The notes below the pieces were generated by a model that saw only the letters and a program-made list of their open reading frames with translations, ran no database searches and was not told where the DNA came from. 64,000 nucleotides of DNA from Atopsyche davidsoni (Eukaryota; Arthropoda; Insecta; Trichoptera; Hydrobiosidae), in contig JAILWY010000027.1 in the NCBI GenBank assembly GCA_022113835.1, positions 4,838,501 through 4,902,500 of the forward strand, written 5' to 3'. Position 1 is the first letter of the stretch; the number at the start of each line of letters is the position of its first letter. Shown here one piece after another: positions 45,427 to 56,260 of this stretch. The position numbers and the translations under genes are program-made.

Positions 45427-45680
45427 GGCACATTAGTTCATACATAGAAGATGATTTAAAGAAACTCTCAGAAAAATATCATCGTGATTTGTGAGGGATT
45501 TGAACCCACATCCCCTGGCTTACATGGCCGGTGTACTAACCCTTGTACTAACGAATCACTTCCGTTTATCGAGAATTTTTAACAATCATACTCTACATAT
45601 GAACCAATGTCATATGAATCACTAAATATTGGTTGACTTGGGCACATTGGTTCATATGTAGAGTATGATTGTTAAAAATA
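45427..45680. mobile_element. Long-IR element with tRNA-Thr-like module and 35-bp perfect inverted repeat
   Basis: The left end (45429-45454) and 45586-45610 are inverted copies (20 of 25 aligned bases). A further perfect 35-base inverted repeat joins 45576-45610 and 45644-45678. The AAACTCT...AAAAATATCATCGTG segment and the interior match the 10.7 kb element. The tRNA-like module lies at 45484-45559 on the minus strand. The extra perfect arm suggests a recent partial duplication-inversion of the element end. No transposase frame. Confidence 0.75.
45484..45559 (-). pseudogene. tRNA-Thr(UGU)-like module, 76 nt
   Basis: On the minus strand, GTGATT at the 5' end pairs with AATCAC at the 3' end. 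The anticodon region reads CCGGCCATGTAAGCCAGG with TGT in the anticodon position. It is followed by a GGGGATGTGGGTTCAAATCC stretch resembling the variable loop and T-arm of animal tRNA-Thr. Defects are the loss of the U before the anticodon, one mismatch in the T stem, a B box with one change, and a degenerate D arm. It is a tRNA-derived repeat module rather than a working tRNA gene. Confidence 0.6.
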
Positions 45681-47455
45681 GGTTTAAAAAATAACTATTT
45701 CGTAAGCAAATTTAATACAATTTTCAGATAGTGAGCCACCATCTACACTTCAAAAACTTTTAATGAGACCAATATACTCTCATATATACACCAATAAACA
45801 GCTATATACGGTTAAGCAACATAATATGTTCATTATAAACTTGTCGAATGTATCAGGTTCTTTCCTCCAATGAAGTATTTGTAGACGAAGAACAGTTTAA
45901 AATAAAAGTACAAAATAATAAATTCGGATACATAAAATTAGAAAAACCAAACTAAGACCTTATTGCATTAATTATTTCTAATAATATATATATTTTTATT
46001 TGTGTGTTAAAAATTCATTTGATTGCATTGTATTATATTGTATTTTTTTTTTGAAAAAGCAACATGTATTTAAAAATCTGAAAATAAGCGTATATATCTT
46101 ATTTCTTACTTTTAGTAAATTTAACTGACGTAAAACGTCTTTTCGTTCTACAGAAAAGTTAAAAAATCACAAACATAAAAATAAATAAAAACTGATAAAT
46201 GAGATCATCAAAAATACAAAACACTAAGAATCCTGAACTTATCAATATTGTTATTAATAAATCACCCGAGAACAGGGAGATGTTAATATGGTTTGTGAGG
46301 AGCTTTACGTGTAAGTTATATATTCCTACCTGTGTAGAAGAAAAAGCAAATTATACTTTGGTTGAATTGATCTTTTTTCTTTATAAAAAAGGGACTTGAA
46401 TAGCTCATAAATGCAAACGGCCCAGCATAAAGAAGAAGGTGCCCTAAGGAGACGTAGAAAATTCAAAAATAAATATATTTTATAAGAAGAACGGACATTT
46501 TACAACCTTCTAGAATTATTAGCGATTCAAAGAATTTTAAAGAGATTTTTTCATAAAAGCCACATCTTCTGTATCATATTTCTTGTTTTTCCGTTGCCTT
46601 TCATTATATTTATTTAAATTCTTTATTAAAAGAAGATAAATAAAAAGACTGAAAGCCTAAAAACAAAAAAAATATATACATACAAAAAATGCTTTCGACA
46701 CAGCGACAAAAATAAAATTCAATGATCAAAGGATTTTATTTAGTACAGCTTAATTATTTATTAAAATAATATGACGTTTTAATAATGAACAGTTTTAAAA
46801 AAATAACCAAAAAACATAAACTCACTCGTTGTATTGATAAATATAACAAACAATTTTATTTAATTTTGCATTTTAAAGTAAATAGCAGTTAAGTTGTTAA
46901 TACACAAATAATTTTTTTTCTAATACAAAGTTAAGTTATATTTTTTTAGTGTTTATTCCAGAGAGTACTCGTCAATGTATGTGTGTATATCTTAAATAGC
47001 TTTTCATTATAACTTCTGTGAGAAAAATAAACCACAAAGGAACTAAGTAAATGCTAGTAAGATACAAATGCAATAAGAGTTAAGAATACCTGCAATTAGT
47101 GCAGTAAAACTTGTACGTGTCCTTAATGAGAGAGCCTAACGAGTTAGTCCTGCTCTGAGTCCAACTGGTTTATGAAGAATTTTTCTATTCAAATGCTTAA
47201 TATTTTTAAAATATTTGTTTAAAAACCCATTTAAAGTTTTAGTACAGATTCATAAATTTAGAATTTTCATTTTATAATTGAATTATTTAGAATAAAAACG
47301 TTGAAAGCAAATATATATACGTAAGTAAAGATAAATCATTATATCACTTGGTAATGTAAGAAGTCTTATTTTTAAATCAAACAAAGAGTGGTAAGATAAA
47401 GAGAATGAAGAAATATATTTTATATTATAAAGTACGTTGCCTTAAAGATAATTTG
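45681..47455. other. AT-rich noncoding stretch
   Basis: An AGAGAGTACTCGTCAA word at about 46959-46974 resembles the hairpin-family end but is too short to call. No gene signal. Confidence 0.45.
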
Positions 47456-47459
47456 ATTG

Positions 47460-47505
47460 CCAGGTAAATGTGCCTTCGGTCCTAAAGTACATGAACTTTA
47501 CCTGG
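47460..47505. promoter_or_regulatory. CCAGGTAAA / TTTACCTGG inverted pair
   Basis: Perfect nine-base arms at 47460-47468 and 47497-47505 with a 28-bp spacer. The CAGGTAA word is a Zelda/zinc-finger-homeodomain-type site in insects. The 60-codon frame covering it is not convincing. Confidence 0.3.
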
Positions 47506-47929
47506 TCGCATTTGCACACTTATTAGACCTCTCCTTTTCTTCTTCAAGTTCAGAATGCCCTAAAGCTCTCTTCGATTGGCAAAGCACTTCTTTGTTCTAC
47601 GGTGTTTGCTTTAGATTGACTTTTTGTCAAAAGTTTTAACAAGTTTGTAAATATTTTATACAACACATAATTTAAACAGGAGAAAATTTTTGATATGTTT
47701 ATGGTTATGGTTAGCTTTGCCTTAGATGGCTGGTTATAAATAAATCATTAGAAAATTATTGAGTGTAATTGCATATTTATGTACAGCAATGTTTTGTAAT
47801 TAAACAATACGATTTATTTAATAATTCAGAGTTATGAAAATATATGTAATTGATGATATAAAGATAGAGTCATAAAAGTAACAAAAAAGACAATAGTGGC
47901 AGACGTCTGCTGTCATTTGTAATTTAAAA

Positions 47930-48180
47930 CCAACATTTCTTCTCGTCGTTTTTCATGCGCCGGAGTGGCCAAAGTTGCCTTGATTGATGCAGAGGCAGGA
48001 GTACTGAGCAAGTTTCAGCAGAAACTAAAGCCTCCAGGAGCATTATGTGTGGTGGACAAAAGGCTTCGCTAATGGACGTACAAGGCGCCGCGGGCGTAAG
48101 TATGAGTGCAAGGAGTGTGTGTGAGTGCGCAGCCCAGAGTTGTTGGTGAAGTTCCAAAAGATGTACGTCGTTCATTTAAG
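47930..48180. other. GC-richer block with strong splice-donor-like site
   Basis: A plus frame is open from about 47925 to its stop at about 48074. A GTAAGTATG at 48096 is an excellent donor match but lies after that stop. A dyad AGTTTC-AGCA-GAAACT sits at 48011-48026. A minus frame (47924-48175) overlaps. Either a noncoding exon ending at 48095 or a regulatory block. Confidence 0.28.
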
Positions 48181-48499
48181 TTTGTACAACATATGCAATT
48201 AAACATGTTTTTCAACAATATAATTTCAAAAATATTTAAAAATTTGCTTTATGATAAATTTACCTTATATTTTCTATGTACTTTTTACTTTGTCAAATAC
48301 GAATGGCACTGTTAAAATCTTGTGTCCGATTTTTTTTGATATAATACTAATGTCAATAGGTTTATTTGGATGCTCCAGGAATCTGTATTCATATTTTTTT
48401 TGTAAAAAGAAAAAATCTTAAATTAATTCAAGCATTCATGAATTTCTAGTAGACGAATTAAATAATAAAACAAATCACCCCCTTAAGCGATGCTAATTT

Positions 48500-48745
48500 G
48501 AGAGTGTGCCACAGTGCTCACTTCCATTCCGGATCTGCGTTACGTTGTGGCCAAGCAGCGTGAAACAGCCTTTCCGAGCGACGAGAAGGCTTTCAAGGAA
48601 ATAGGGGATGATGAATCACCATCCCATTTGGCCACATTACTTTTAAGCGTGCGGCAAGTTGAAGAGGTTTATAAAAGTAATCAACCGGCGATGTCTTATT
48701 TTTGTTCCCTTCTCGGATATTGTTTGAGACATTATGAATGAAAGG
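48500..48745. other. GC-richer block with 75-codon plus frame
   Basis: The frame 48514-48741, starting at a GTG, contains DLRYVVAKQRETAFPSDEKAF and is fairly balanced in composition, but I recognise no family and no acceptor at its start. Unassigned. Confidence 0.2.
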
Positions 48746-50015
48746 AGATTGAAAGGCTGCGTGTGCCAAAAAAGTTGTATAAAAAATTAATTTTCAATTA
48801 AGTATTTGTTCTTTTGGCACAATTCAAGAAAGCGGTGAATAATATCTTGTCTGTGAGTCGATTTCTTCTACGACGAGCATACGTAACTATAAAAACCTTT
48901 ACTTATCATGTAGTAAAAACTTGTACACCCATAGATTTTTACCCCAAAACACCAATAAAATTATTTAAATTACCACTGTTTAGTAGTTCGAGTCATACTA
49001 CCAATCTAGAAATAAATAAGGTTTACCTTAAATCTTTGTATACTGACAATGATTTTTAATCACTATTTTGTCGTCTATACTAAACAAAACATCGAAGACA
49101 TTAATAAGTATGGCAAAACTTACGATCGCAGGGAAAGAGGGTCTACGCATAAAAATATCTACTTATATTTAAGGGCTGCATGAGCACTGGCATGTAAACA
49201 TGTCACCCATTATACTTTCCTTACAAAGGCGATGAAGCTATTTTCATAAATTATAAAAAAGGGATCGCACCGTAAAAACGGGTCGGCCCGCGGTCGACTT
49301 GAGGCCCGAGAATTATAATATGGAAATTAGGTGTATGAGAAAAGTTGTTTTTTATTTACAAAAAAAAAAGAAAACAAGGGACTGTTGTTGTTATTTGAAA
49401 TTAAGCCGATGTAGTGTTGTGAGTGTAGGCAAAATTAGAATTTAGTAAGGTGAACGTTTGTTTTTACTTTTTACACTTATTGTTTAATTAAAAAGCAATC
49501 GAAAGTTTAAAAAAAAGAAAAAAAGTATTTATTTACATAAAAGTTGTTTAAGATATATTTAATAAATGTTGTTACATAATTCAATGTTACTAGAGTATAA
49601 AGACATATCAACCATATTGTGAAAAATATACATTCAAGCATGAAAAAAATATTTGATTAGTATTGTATAAGAGAAATGTTGATCTGACTCATAGATTATG
49701 GAATTCACCAATTTTTTAAAGTGAAAAAAACAAACGGTCTGTGATTAAATGTGTGAAGGAGAAAATTATAATAATAAAAATATCAATTCAAATATTTTAG
49801 ATTTTTTAAGAATGAGTTTTGAATAATATAAAAGAATGAAAATTTTTAATAAATTATATATAGAATAAAGCATTAAAATGTAAATAATAAATGAAAGTCA
49901 TATATTTAAAAAAAAAACACAAAAATAGTACAGAAAACGAAAATTTTTGTGAGTTGCTTCGATTTTTTTTTACATGCTTTTATAGCGTAACCTATTGCCA
50001 AAGAACCATTGGAAC
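48746..50015. other. AT-rich stretch with a small GC patch
   Basis: A patch at 49250-49315 has CGGGTCGGCCCGCGGTCGAC, with the facing words GGGTC and GGCCC. Otherwise background DNA with A runs. Confidence 0.4.
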
Positions 50016-50019
50016 CGAT

Positions 50020-50510
50020 AGCATTCCTATGGCAGAGATGAAAATACAGGTATTGTTAAATAGTAATGCGTGTTCTATTCAGAATAGTTTTCGATCGACA
50101 ATGGGGTGAAAGCAAACTTCTCAGACTGCAATAAACGTAGTTTGGTGCATTCTCAAAAGGACTACGCCGGGGGTAGTTTTCAGAGAATTCCCGGCCCAGA
50201 GGGGGGCGAGAAGACTAATGGTTTTCTTACGCCACTTCCAAACTTGCCGACGGTTGTGATAATATAAAGATTTATTTTTGCAAGTTCTGTTGTTTAGTGC
50301 TTTACGTCAAGACTGACTGACTAACCCGAAAATACCCGTCCACCGGCTCGGAGATGCCGCATTGAAAAATGGCTTACGCACTACGGCTCCGAAAAAAATG
50401 CCTACTTTAAAAAAGTAGAATAAATGGGCTCAAAGGTTCCGCAACGATACTAAAGAGCTTTAAAACGAATGATTAAGTTCGTGGCTGGTACTAAGCGACA
50501 AGTTCCGCTT
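50020..50510. promoter_or_regulatory. GC-richer block, candidate enhancer
   Basis: Includes GCAATAAACG (posterior-Hox-like), CTACGCCGGGGG, GAATTCCCGGCCC and CCACCGGCTCGGAG. No long frame. One of the broader candidate elements on the right side. Confidence 0.3.
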
Positions 50511-50607
50511 ATAAAAGAACATGGAAATTGTTCAATATTAGCGGCAAGGGTGTGTACTTTTTGTTATAGTGCTTTAAATTTCCATTTACATTTATACGTA
50601 TGAACAC

Positions 50608-50640
50608 CCACACACATACACATATATATATATATTTATA
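50608..50640. repeat. CA/TA microsatellite
   Basis: CACCCACACACATACACATA followed by a TA run. Lies inside a 120-codon minus frame, which I reject partly for that reason. Confidence 0.75.
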
Positions 50641-51189
50641 TTGATTCAATTCTTGAAATTTACTGAAAGAGAGACGTCCATATAAATAACTTATGTACAA
50701 AATTTTTCTAGCACAACTTGTTAAAATTATTTGTTCCAATGATATAAAATATTTTCGGGGTGTGGAGACTATTTTATCATTGAAAGTTTGCGGAAAAAAA
50801 CACCTGTGAATTGGCATAAATACAAGTAATATCCTGTCGAGATGCTGGATATTGTCACGGACGCCACACACATAAATACGACGGATGAAGGTTCCTCAAT
50901 ATTCATTTGATTCTCATTAAGCTTACAAAACGTATTTATACAATTAATGTAAATGAACTTGTTTCTAAACCAATTTAAAATAAACATAATCGTTGTTGAT
51001 AAACAAGTTGAATCTAAAAATCTCATTGCTTCACTCGGCTCCGATACAAAATCAAATAGTCGACAAAGAAGTAAGCTGACCACTGAAATATGAGGTAGTA
51101 ATGTATTTAGATATAGAGTGGTATTTTATTTTATCAAATACGACTAGACACTAGTTGTATGTAGATAGCTGACTAGAAGAACCCCTCGC

Positions 51190-51340
51190 TAATACAGCAC
51201 AATTTTTGCAAATAATTTACGACCTACCATGATTAAGCAGCCAAGCTACACGGCGCCCCCGTTTTAAGGGCATTAATTACTAAAGCGGATTACCATGGCA
51301 ACGCATTTACGCGCCGCACCTGTATGTATAAATGTAGATG
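51190..51340. promoter_or_regulatory. Block with perfect RFX X-box
   Basis: ATTACCATGGCAAC at 51289-51302 fits the X-box consensus RYYNYY-N2-RRNRAC at every position. It sits in a GC-richer block with GGCGCCCCCG and CGCGCCGC and a GCATTAATTAC homeodomain-like word. It could be a ciliary-gene-type promoter or an enhancer. No start codon with a supported frame follows. Confidence 0.35.
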
Positions 51341-51834
51341 GGCAAAACGACTGGGTATTTAAAAATTATTTATATTATAGGGAAAAATCAGCAAACTAGT
51401 ATTGTTTTTAAATAATACACTTCAGTGAGGGTACTTTTTTGATGAACAAATATTCAATAGTAGAAATTTCTGGTTATCCACTGCAGTCTTAGCTTATGTT
51501 CTATCTAGTCATTATGCTTTATTCATATTTTTTTTATCGTCAAATGAATAGTATGAATATTAAAATAATCCAGTCAGTAAATCTCAACCAATGCACGTAA
51601 GATATTAAATTAAAAGTAAACCAATAACGCGCTAAGTATTCTGTATACGATTGCATTATAAAGCTTGATTTTACAAAATAATATTTATTCAATATATTCA
51701 TTTATGTTCTTTTGTAAACATACTGCACTATTACGACATGTGCGCCCAAAAAGTTGCAACATAAAACGTATTAATTACGCTTTGCTCGCACAGAGACCCG
51801 TCCAATTGTGCCGCCGAACAGTTGTTCATTATGA

Positions 51835-51990
51835 TTGTTTATTATTTTAAGGGATGAGAGGACGCGGCTGTGGGGGACACCCTGGGCTTCTTGGACCCTA
51901 ATTAAAAGTTATATTATTCCAGATAAAGGTAAGCGAGACTAAATCGGAGATAGGCTAGTACACGAAAAGTCTTGAGCTGCTTCTTCTCGG
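51835..51990. promoter_or_regulatory. Small GC-richer block
   Basis: GAGGACGCGGCTGTGGGGGACACCCTGGG, then AT-rich DNA with GGTAAGCGAG at about 51927, a donor-like word. No frame. Unassigned. Confidence 0.22.
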
Positions 51991-53615
51991 TATATTTAAG
52001 GCACAATTTTGAAAGTGGTACTTAGTACGAAATTAAATATATTTTAATATTAAATAAGAACCAATAATCATTTGAGAAATAAGTAAGCTTCATAATAAAA
52101 TGTTTTGAGGTCTAAGTAAAAATCGTATTTCTTTAATAAAGATATATTGTGTCACATGTATTTTTATTAAAAAAAAAATGCCTAGATTTTATTATATCAA
52201 TACAAGCAATATTTAAATAAGTATTTTATTTTAACAAGAAATATATAATACCCAAAAGATATTTATATAAAAGATTCTGAGATTTTCATAAATATTAAAA
52301 GACCATATTTTTCCATAATATAATATTTAAATGTTGACGAAAAATATTTACTTATCAATAAAATACGTTGGTTTTTTTAAAGAATATTATAGCCTTTTAT
52401 AATAAATTCTGCCATAAATTTTAATTAAAATAATCAAAAGTATATTGGCTTATTGTAACTTGAAATCGTGTATTTTGAAGATTTAACCCAAGAACTCAAC
52501 CCGGTAGTTTAACTCGTAAAATTGTTGTAGTCTGTAGAAACTGTTTTGCATTAGTGCAGAAGCTGACCTAGTTAAATAATTAAAAAAATATTCAATGAAT
52601 ATAAACTCTTTTTATAAGACTGTGTTGATATTTTAAAAAGCTATTTATTTGTTTACGGCTAAACTTAATAATTAAAATCCTTGAAAATGAAACCGAAAAG
52701 TAAAATTAATTTTATCATAAATATTATTGACAGGCCGTTCGCTCGTATTATTTCCCCCAAAATATAACCATCGGTTTCTTACAACTTTTTATAGCATCAA
52801 ATATCTCGGAATATCCTTCCAAAATCCGTTTTTAATTTATGATTTAATCAAAATGATAAAGTTCCTTATTCAGTAATTTAAATTGAAGTAAAGAGAATAA
52901 TGCCGAAGGCTCCATCACGATGGAGGTAAGCCTGAATCTGAGGGGTATATTTATAGTTAATTCCGTTTACAGCCATGGGTGTGTTGAATAAGCAAGATTC
53001 TGCAATAAAACAGCCCAGGAATGTGAAACAATAAATGACTAACGATAAATCCAGCCTCTTCGTTATCAAATACGGATTTCGAGGGGTGAATATTTCAGGA
53101 TATCGTATAGCTTTATTTGAAATAAATTCAGTAATAAAACAAACAGATACATTGCGGAATAATTTATAATGAAGTATGTTTTACATTCATTTTATTGTAC
53201 TCAAGTTGCAGATACGTATAAATATTTTAAATATGATTATATTTAAACACAAAAGCTAAATTCTAGCTTTATGATATTTTTCAAAGCTTCACTGAATAAA
53301 AATAGTATTTTTAAATAAAATATAGTTTTTCTACTAAGATAAAACCGTTGGAACCATTTTATTTACTATCAATTATGTCTCTTATTTAATATGTATACAT
53401 CATAATTCGATTCAATGGTTTCGGAATCAATAGATAATGAAATAAGCAAATATTATTAAAAAGTTCTCGATTAAAAACACCCTAATAGTGCTTTTCATCA
53501 TTTATAAATGTAGTTCATAATCATATATAAGAGAATTCATACAAAACTTCTACGAAAATAAATATGTATTGAATCTTTTATAGAGGCAAAGTTCGGGCTA
53601 ATTATCAAGTTATAA
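51991..53615. other. AT-rich noncoding stretch
   Basis: A weakly GC-richer patch at 52895-53090 has no motif. No other signal. Confidence 0.45.
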
Positions 53616-53619
53616 ACGA

Positions 53620-53790
53620 TGGTAACTTTTCTATCTCAAGATTTGTATTGTACGAAAACCGCAAGGGTGCCTCATTGATTAACGAGGCGCTATTTTCATG
53701 AAAAACACGCTTCAGTGGTGCCCAGACGGGAAAAGTATGGCTCGATGCACGACTGCGGTGACCACACGTCGTCAATTAATAATAACACTA
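53620..53790. promoter_or_regulatory. Block with facing RUNX-type sites
   Basis: TGCGGT (53754-53759) and ACCACA (53761-53766) form a head-to-head pair of Runt-domain sites with a one-base spacer. Upstream GCCTC-ATTGATTAAC-GAGGC is a five-base dyad around an ATTGATTAA homeodomain-like core (about 53670-53689). Downstream GTCAATTAATAA adds an ATTA core. Candidate enhancer. Confidence 0.35.
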
Positions 53791-54715
53791 AATAGTTACC
53801 ACATTTACTATGAAGCATAAATAACGTTAGCCTAACTTTGGTACTGTTTTTAGGTACAGTGAATAACGACTGCGTACTATGATGGACATATACATATGCA
53901 TACGGGATTTAAATGGTAAAAATGCTGTTAAATAAATATGATCCACAAAAATTGGTATGGATCCTTGAAAATGTATTTATTATGGAGCGTATTATCGAAG
54001 AGTCTCTTGGTATAAACACTTTACTTTGTTTTGAATGATTATACAAAAAAAATTCAAACAGACATTAAAACCATAATTTTACTTACAATATAGAGTAGAA
54101 TCTTTGATATTATAGATAAGTTTTATGTATAGCATTTGGTACTAAAATTAAGATTGAACTTTTTATGCTTTATGTTTAAATACATGTTTATGTAGAATAA
54201 TGAAAACATAAAGAAAAAATGCAGTTTGTTTGGTAGCAAATATGGTCACATTCTTTGTGAAAAATGAGCTTCTATATCAATGGAGAAAAAATATTGACTT
54301 GAAATTTATAGTATAGCTTTAAGCGTTTAAGCGCATTTTATGAATTTTTATCCGTTTGAATTTTTTTACAAAAACAATAAACCGTACTTAATAACTGCTA
54401 AAAAGATTATGGAATAAGTGTTTTAATTCATGTATTTTAGTTTGACTATACATAATACACATTTGATTAAGGTCTCAAGATGATTAAAAATACATAAAAC
54501 AATAAATAAGCATTGACATTGCTGCAACAATAATAATTTTTTTCATTTTTATTGTGAGATTTTTGATTAAATAAAAAAAAATTGCTTGAATATTAATTAT
54601 ATATCATGATGTATTTTCAACAATAGTAGAATATATTATTTAGGAATCTTTTATACATAAGCTACATTGTACGGACATAATTACGTACCCTGAATAAAAT
54701 ATAATGGAAAAGTAT
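53791..54715. other. AT-rich noncoding stretch
   Basis: No feature seen. Confidence 0.5.
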
Positions 54716-54724
54716 AGAATACTG

Positions 54725-54965
54725 GCTGTCCTTGGTAAGGTTTTAGACGAACCCTCCCCTAACGAGAAAATAAGGGTAGTGACCCGGGTGGGTCGAGCAG
54801 GCCCACAGTGGGGCACATAGACAAAAGTGGGATTTTTGTATCAAATCGTGCGTCAGTCTGCCCACAGCTCCTAGTCGAGCCTCGCTGTGACAACCGAAAG
54901 TAAGGACATGGTTTGAGAAGGTTCACAAACCAAGTCCTTACTTGGCTATGTTGCGGGAAACTACG
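54725..54965. promoter_or_regulatory. GC-richer block with several dyads and a stable hairpin
   Basis: GACCC-GGGT-GGGTC (54781-54794) and GCCCAC-AGT-GGGGC follow each other, and a long hairpin lies at 54898-54943 (separate entry). A 76-codon minus frame crosses the block without motif. Unusual concentration of symmetry in 240 bp. Confidence 0.33.
54898..54943 (+). ncRNA. Candidate structured RNA hairpin
   Basis: AAGTAAGGAC (54898-54907) pairs fully with GTCCTTACTT (54934-54943). After one A:A mismatch, TGGTTTG (54909-54915) pairs with CAAACCA (54926-54932), leaving a 10-nt loop. Four more pairs (CAAC/GTTG) lie further out across an internal loop. Seventeen of eighteen stem positions are paired. 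The size is at the low end for a pre-miRNA, and I recognise no known mature sequence. It may equally be a DNA palindrome or foldback. Confidence 0.3.
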
Positions 54966-56085
54966 CAATTTGCTTAATATGCTTGTCATTATAATTTATC
55001 ACCGAACGTTCTAAACACTTTTTAGGTCCCATTTCACAGTCACCACTAACTCAATTAAATTTATGATGTGACATCAAGGAAATTAGTATTTAAAGTTTGA
55101 AAATTTATATCAAAAATTAATACTATATACTTTTATTTATAAAACATGCTATCTTTTTAGTATTAAAAAAAATAACATGAAAGATATTGGTAGAATGTCT
55201 AAAAATAAATTATTTCTGTAAACTCTTTAACAAAATTTTTTTTATTGTCATATTGAATCAAATAAGTTTGATTCGATATGTATATAAATAATTTAAAAAT
55301 AAATAATAAAACTAAAATTTAATGAAAAAAAACGAATGTTTGTATACGATTATAGTAACGATTTGAGTTTTTGAAACAGTTTTAAAACAACGGAAGGTGC
55401 ATGTGAAAATTTTTGATTACGATTTTTATTTCCAATGCACTATACAAGCAATCAGGCATGCCTGTTAGATCAAAACGTAAAAAGTTAATATTATTTATAA
55501 AATACATTTCATCAGTAGCAAAGTAGAATCTGTGTGAATTTAGCAACTTTCTGCAACTAAGTACATAAAAAAGGTTTTAAGCAATTGAAACCTTACAACA
55601 ACCTAGATGGTCAAATGATGAGAATCTTATTATGTTTTGGTACAGGATTTTCATATCCTCACTGATCATTTATGAAATATGGTAAAAAAAAGGTAATATT
55701 TAAGCCAGCGTTTTTGTGTATAGAAATGTTTGCTCTCTAAAAATATCATAATTATAACGATAAAAATTAACGGCCTTGTAATGTCTTAATTTATTTTAAA
55801 AAAACTATCACTCAAAACTTTTAAATCTATCTGAGAACAGGAGGGAACATGACGTATCTTACATGATAATAGAAAGGTTTTTCAAAGGTTTGAAATAAAT
55901 GTTCAAGACATATCCACAATATTTGCAATGACCTAAAAAGTTTACAGCCAAATAAAAGGCAAGATTATTAGGACTTTAAATTCTATTTGCTTCATTAACG
56001 AATAAAAAAAAAACTCTTTTATTCGCAGTGGTACAGAAGAATGTTTATCTTAATGCGAAATTTACATAAACATAAATCTAAACGA
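54966..56085. other. AT-rich noncoding stretch
   Basis: No feature seen. Confidence 0.5.
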
Positions 56086-56089
56086 GGAG

Positions 56090-56260
56090 AAACCGCTTAG
56101 TTATTTCCACATCGACTGAAATATACGGCGGACCCAAATGCTAAAATAAAAATGCCCACTGGATATATTGCAGCCCCTACAATACAACGGAAAGTCGATA
56201 CATCCCGGAAACTCAAGACGAAGCCACGCGAAGCTCCGCATGGAAATATAGAAATAGTTT
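56090..56260. promoter_or_regulatory. Small GC-richer block
   Basis: Contains GAAATATACGGCGGACCC, CATCCCGGAAACTC and CACGCGAAGC. An 80-codon minus frame (56097-56339) has no motif. Weak candidate element. Confidence 0.22.

Noticed and set aside
50509..51083. Overlapping minus-strand frames of 120 and 104 codons
   Set aside because: They overlap in different phases, run through CA/TA microsatellite sequence and AT-rich codons, and contain no recognisable domain.
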